Virus record (IMG/VR): IMGVR_UViG_3300021225_000528
Span: 1-30,438 of that record
Source of the DNA: a virus
Length of the DNA: 30,438 nt
Reading direction: 5' to 3' (one strand)
Shown: positions 28,708 to 30,438 of the stretch, piece by piece
Numbering within the stretch: the first letter of the stretch is position 1
Layout: every line of letters begins with the position of its first letter
Notes under the pieces: model-generated
Seen by the model: only the letters and a program-made list of their open reading frames with translations
Databases searched by the model: none
What the model was told of the DNA's origin: nothing
Program-made: the position numbers and the translations under genes

Positions 28708-30438
28708 CTATAATTTGGGATACCACTTGGTATCCCGTCGTATGACCAAACCCTTTTCGAGGAGGGTAAAGAGGGCATCGACCACAATGTCACCTTTGCC
28801 ATTTAACTGCATAAGTTCGATGATTTGCACCGCCCACACGCCCTCTATGGCACGGTCTCGCACGTAGCCAAGTATCTGTACATGTAATGGGTTATCAAGC
28901 GGCAGGGGATCAGTCGTGGTTACGGTGGGCATTGTAGGTGGAGGTGGTGTGGATATGGGTGGAGGTGGTGTGGATATGGGCGGAGGTGGTGTGTCATCGT
29001 CAACAACAACTTCGCTATTTACCCGGTGATTGATTTTGGTAATGTCGGTGTAGGGAGCAAGAGCCTGTGGCAGTGAGCCCGCAATGCCCACGAGCTCATC
29101 GATGTAATCCTTGCGCACTTGAATACCAAGGTAGAAATTACCTCCCGTTTTCCCTGACTTGACGCGCGTATTGAGGGACTTTGCCCACTGAATCCGAGTC
29201 ATGCCGTGGGCATATTTTTCATTGTTGAACCTTGTCCAGTACTGCCAAAGTACCCACAGTAAATCCTTGCGTACATACATGCCCGACTCATCGCTTTTGT
29301 CGGTGTCGCATACCTGTGTAATGAACGAACCGACGGTGTCCGACTCCTGCCGCAATTCCTCGATCCCACTGCGTACCGCACTACACTCGGGTAATTTCTT
29401 CCCACTGGCGTACCACTGCATGGCGCCACGTACCGCCCACGCGAGAATTGCGCCCTCCTCTGCACGAATACGCTCCATGATCTCGGTATCGTCAATGCGC
29501 TCACTCTCGGTGATGGTGTGCCCAAAGGGAATCAATTTAAACCGGCGCCAAATCCCATTGTCCTCGTCTCGCATATTTGGCGTGTGATTACCCGTGAACC
29601 ACAGCTTGGTAATCGAGTGCCACGTGACCTTTTTCTCGTACTTGTCTGCGGCTGATATGGGACTGCCGTCTACTAATTTTTTGACGAGGTCGGAGTTAAA
29701 CCGCTTGCCCTTTGGCAATTCTGCAGTAGTGGATAGTCGGGCATTGCGTAACCCCACGATTTCGGTGTTCGAGCCATTGGAGGTAAATTGGTTTTCAATA
29801 AGCGCATTGACTGACGTCTCAATGCTGAACTTGCGACCGGCAATGTGCGCCAAAATTTTGTTAACAAAGACCGATTTGCCGTTCTGTGCGTCACCGTAGC
29901 AGAAAAACACCGCCTGACTATCTGTCCGCCCCGTCATACTATAGCCAGATGCGCATTGTACGTAGGTGATAAGCTCCTTGTCGCCCTTGAATACCGTGTC
30001 GAGGAACTTGTCCAAAAATGGATGTGGGGCATCAGGGAGGTAATCAAAGTCCAGCATGCCCGTGAACATCATCTCTTTGGAGTGGGGCAGTAGTTCGCCA
30101 GTCATGAGATTGATAATCCCATTACGAGCAGGCTTGTAGTCGTGCTGCATATCAAAGTCAGTCGGCAGTACACGCACATCCTGCCGATGTTTCACAAGCG
30201 CAATCACCCCGGTGATGAAGCGATGGGTTTGTGTTTTGATGCGGACGGATCGGCGCGCCTTCACATCCTCAATGTGCGGGCATACGTCGCTATCGATGTA
30301 TGTGACGATGTCCATCACCATCTGATACACGATACCGCCCGAGCTGTCCATCTGCCAGATACTGCCGTCCCATACGTACCATGTGGATGTGAGATGCGCA
30401 TACTTCACATCGCCTTGCCATTTTTCGGCAAAGAAGTC
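28708..30438 (-). CDS. PrimPol-helicase, C-terminal part (D5/P4-type SF3 helicase), enters from position 30438
   Basis: This frame is open to the right edge and stops with TAG at 28708. It is the helicase half of the protein whose N-terminus ends at position 1; codon phase is kept across the junction. The entering residues (DFFAEKWQGDV, then KYAHLTSTWYVWDG) match the linker that normally precedes D5_N domains, with the WyvWdG signature. A D5_N-like region follows, then Walker A GDAQNGKS (about residues 530-537 of the fused protein), the SF3 region around LSTTAELPKG, and LWFTGNHTP, which holds the sensor/motif C asparagine. SF3 helicases form hexamers that unwind DNA for the attached primase. 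The C-terminal part carries a proline-rich repeat (ISTPPPP units) and a winged-helix-like tail ending WYPKL. An internal GTG at 30408 is not the start, because coding sequence continues upstream. Confidence 0.93.
   Translation of the reverse strand, partial: DFFAEKWQGDVKYAHLTSTWYVWDGSIWQMDSSGGIVYQMVMDIVTYIDSDVCPHIEDVKARRSVRIKTQTHRFITGVIALVKHRQDVRVLPTDFDMQHDYKPARNGIINLMTGELLPHSKEMMFTGMLDFDYLPDAPHPFLDKFLDTVFKGDKELITYVQCASGYSMTGRTDSQAVFFCYGDAQNGKSVFVNKILAHIAGRKFSIETSVNALIENQFTSNGSNTEIVGLRNARLSTTAELPKGKRFNSDLVKKLVDGSPISAADKYEKKVTWHSITKLWFTGNHTPNMRDEDNGIWRRFKLIPFGHTITESERIDDTEIMERIRAEEGAILAWAVRGAMQWYASGKKLPECSAVRSGIEELRQESDTVGSFITQVCDTDKSDESGMYVRKDLLWVLWQYWTRFNNEKYAHGMTRIQWAKSLNTRVKSGKTGGNFYLGIQVRKDYIDELVGIAGSLPQALAPYTDITKINHRVNSEVVVDDDTPPPPISTPPPPISTPPPPTMPTVTTTDPLPLDNPLHVQILGYVRDRAIEGVWAVQIIELMQLNGKGDIVVDALFTLLEKGLVIRRDTKWYPKL
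28937..28993. repeat. 21-bp tandem repeat inside the helicase gene
   Basis: Units start at 28937, 28958 and 28979; the first two are identical 21-mers and the third is a partial copy with one change. In the helicase frame they code for ISTPPPP repeats forming a flexible linker between the ATPase and the winged-helix tail. The unit number may vary between isolates. Confidence 0.8.

Noticed and set aside
30379-30408. GTG at 30408 as the start of a separate helicase gene
   Set aside because: The frame continues upstream to the window edge with conserved linker residues and joins the primase frame in phase, so this GTG is internal.

Overview
The window looks like a complete, circularly closed genome of a small siphovirus (30,438 bp), opened by chance inside its primase-helicase gene. 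The leftmost bases lie in a leftward reading frame that leaves at position 1. A leftward frame enters at position 30438. Joined across the ends, the codon phase is kept, and a primase-polymerase (AEP) domain runs into a D5/P4-type helicase as one 924-residue protein. No integrase, excisionase, classical repressor, transposase, CRISPR array or recognisable tRNA was seen, so a virulent phage is the simplest reading. The host cannot be named. It is a bacterium using sigma70-like promoters and Shine-Dalgarno signals. The AGAAAG-type ribosome sites, the amidase plus XhlA-like/holin cassette without visible spanins, and the tail-tip protein types hint at a monoderm (Gram-positive-like) host, but this is inference.

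The map has two long divergent gene blocks, one divergence region and one convergence point. The divergence region (about 9207-9748) is the only long non-coding stretch. It holds a near-consensus leftward promoter with a palindrome over its start point, five exact and two near-exact copies of GGATTGAGGTT in both orientations, a very A+T-rich core with a perfect 25-bp palindrome, and a weaker rightward promoter. It is the best candidate for both replication origin and transcription switch. The convergence point (26368-26425) is a long bidirectional terminator hairpin.

The leftward block (9206 down to 1, continuing 30438 down to 26427) starts with about 18 mostly unrecognised small genes. Among these are two zinc-ribbon or ribbon-helix-helix proteins, a multi-HTH protein, a membrane peptide overlapping an Rpf/transglycosylase-like lysozyme, and a tandem pair of an unknown WQYY family. 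Next come an SSB-like acidic-tailed protein, the PrimPol-helicase, a zinc-ribbon protein, a VRR-NUC nuclease, dCTP deaminase and ThyX. No family A, B or C DNA polymerase was seen, so the PrimPol-helicase is the likely centre of replication. Dcd and ThyX supply thymidylate.

The rightward block (9749-26365) starts, unusually, with the lysis cassette (amidase, XhlA-like protein, two further small membrane proteins). It continues with small and large terminase, a portal fused to a MuF domain, morphogenesis proteins, and a prohead protease fused to an HK97 capsid with its own internal start. After these come connector, terminator-like protein, two paralogous tail-tube proteins, a -1 frameshift pair of tail-assembly chaperones, tape measure, distal tail protein, a tail-tip protein and two C1q-like putative receptor-binding proteins.
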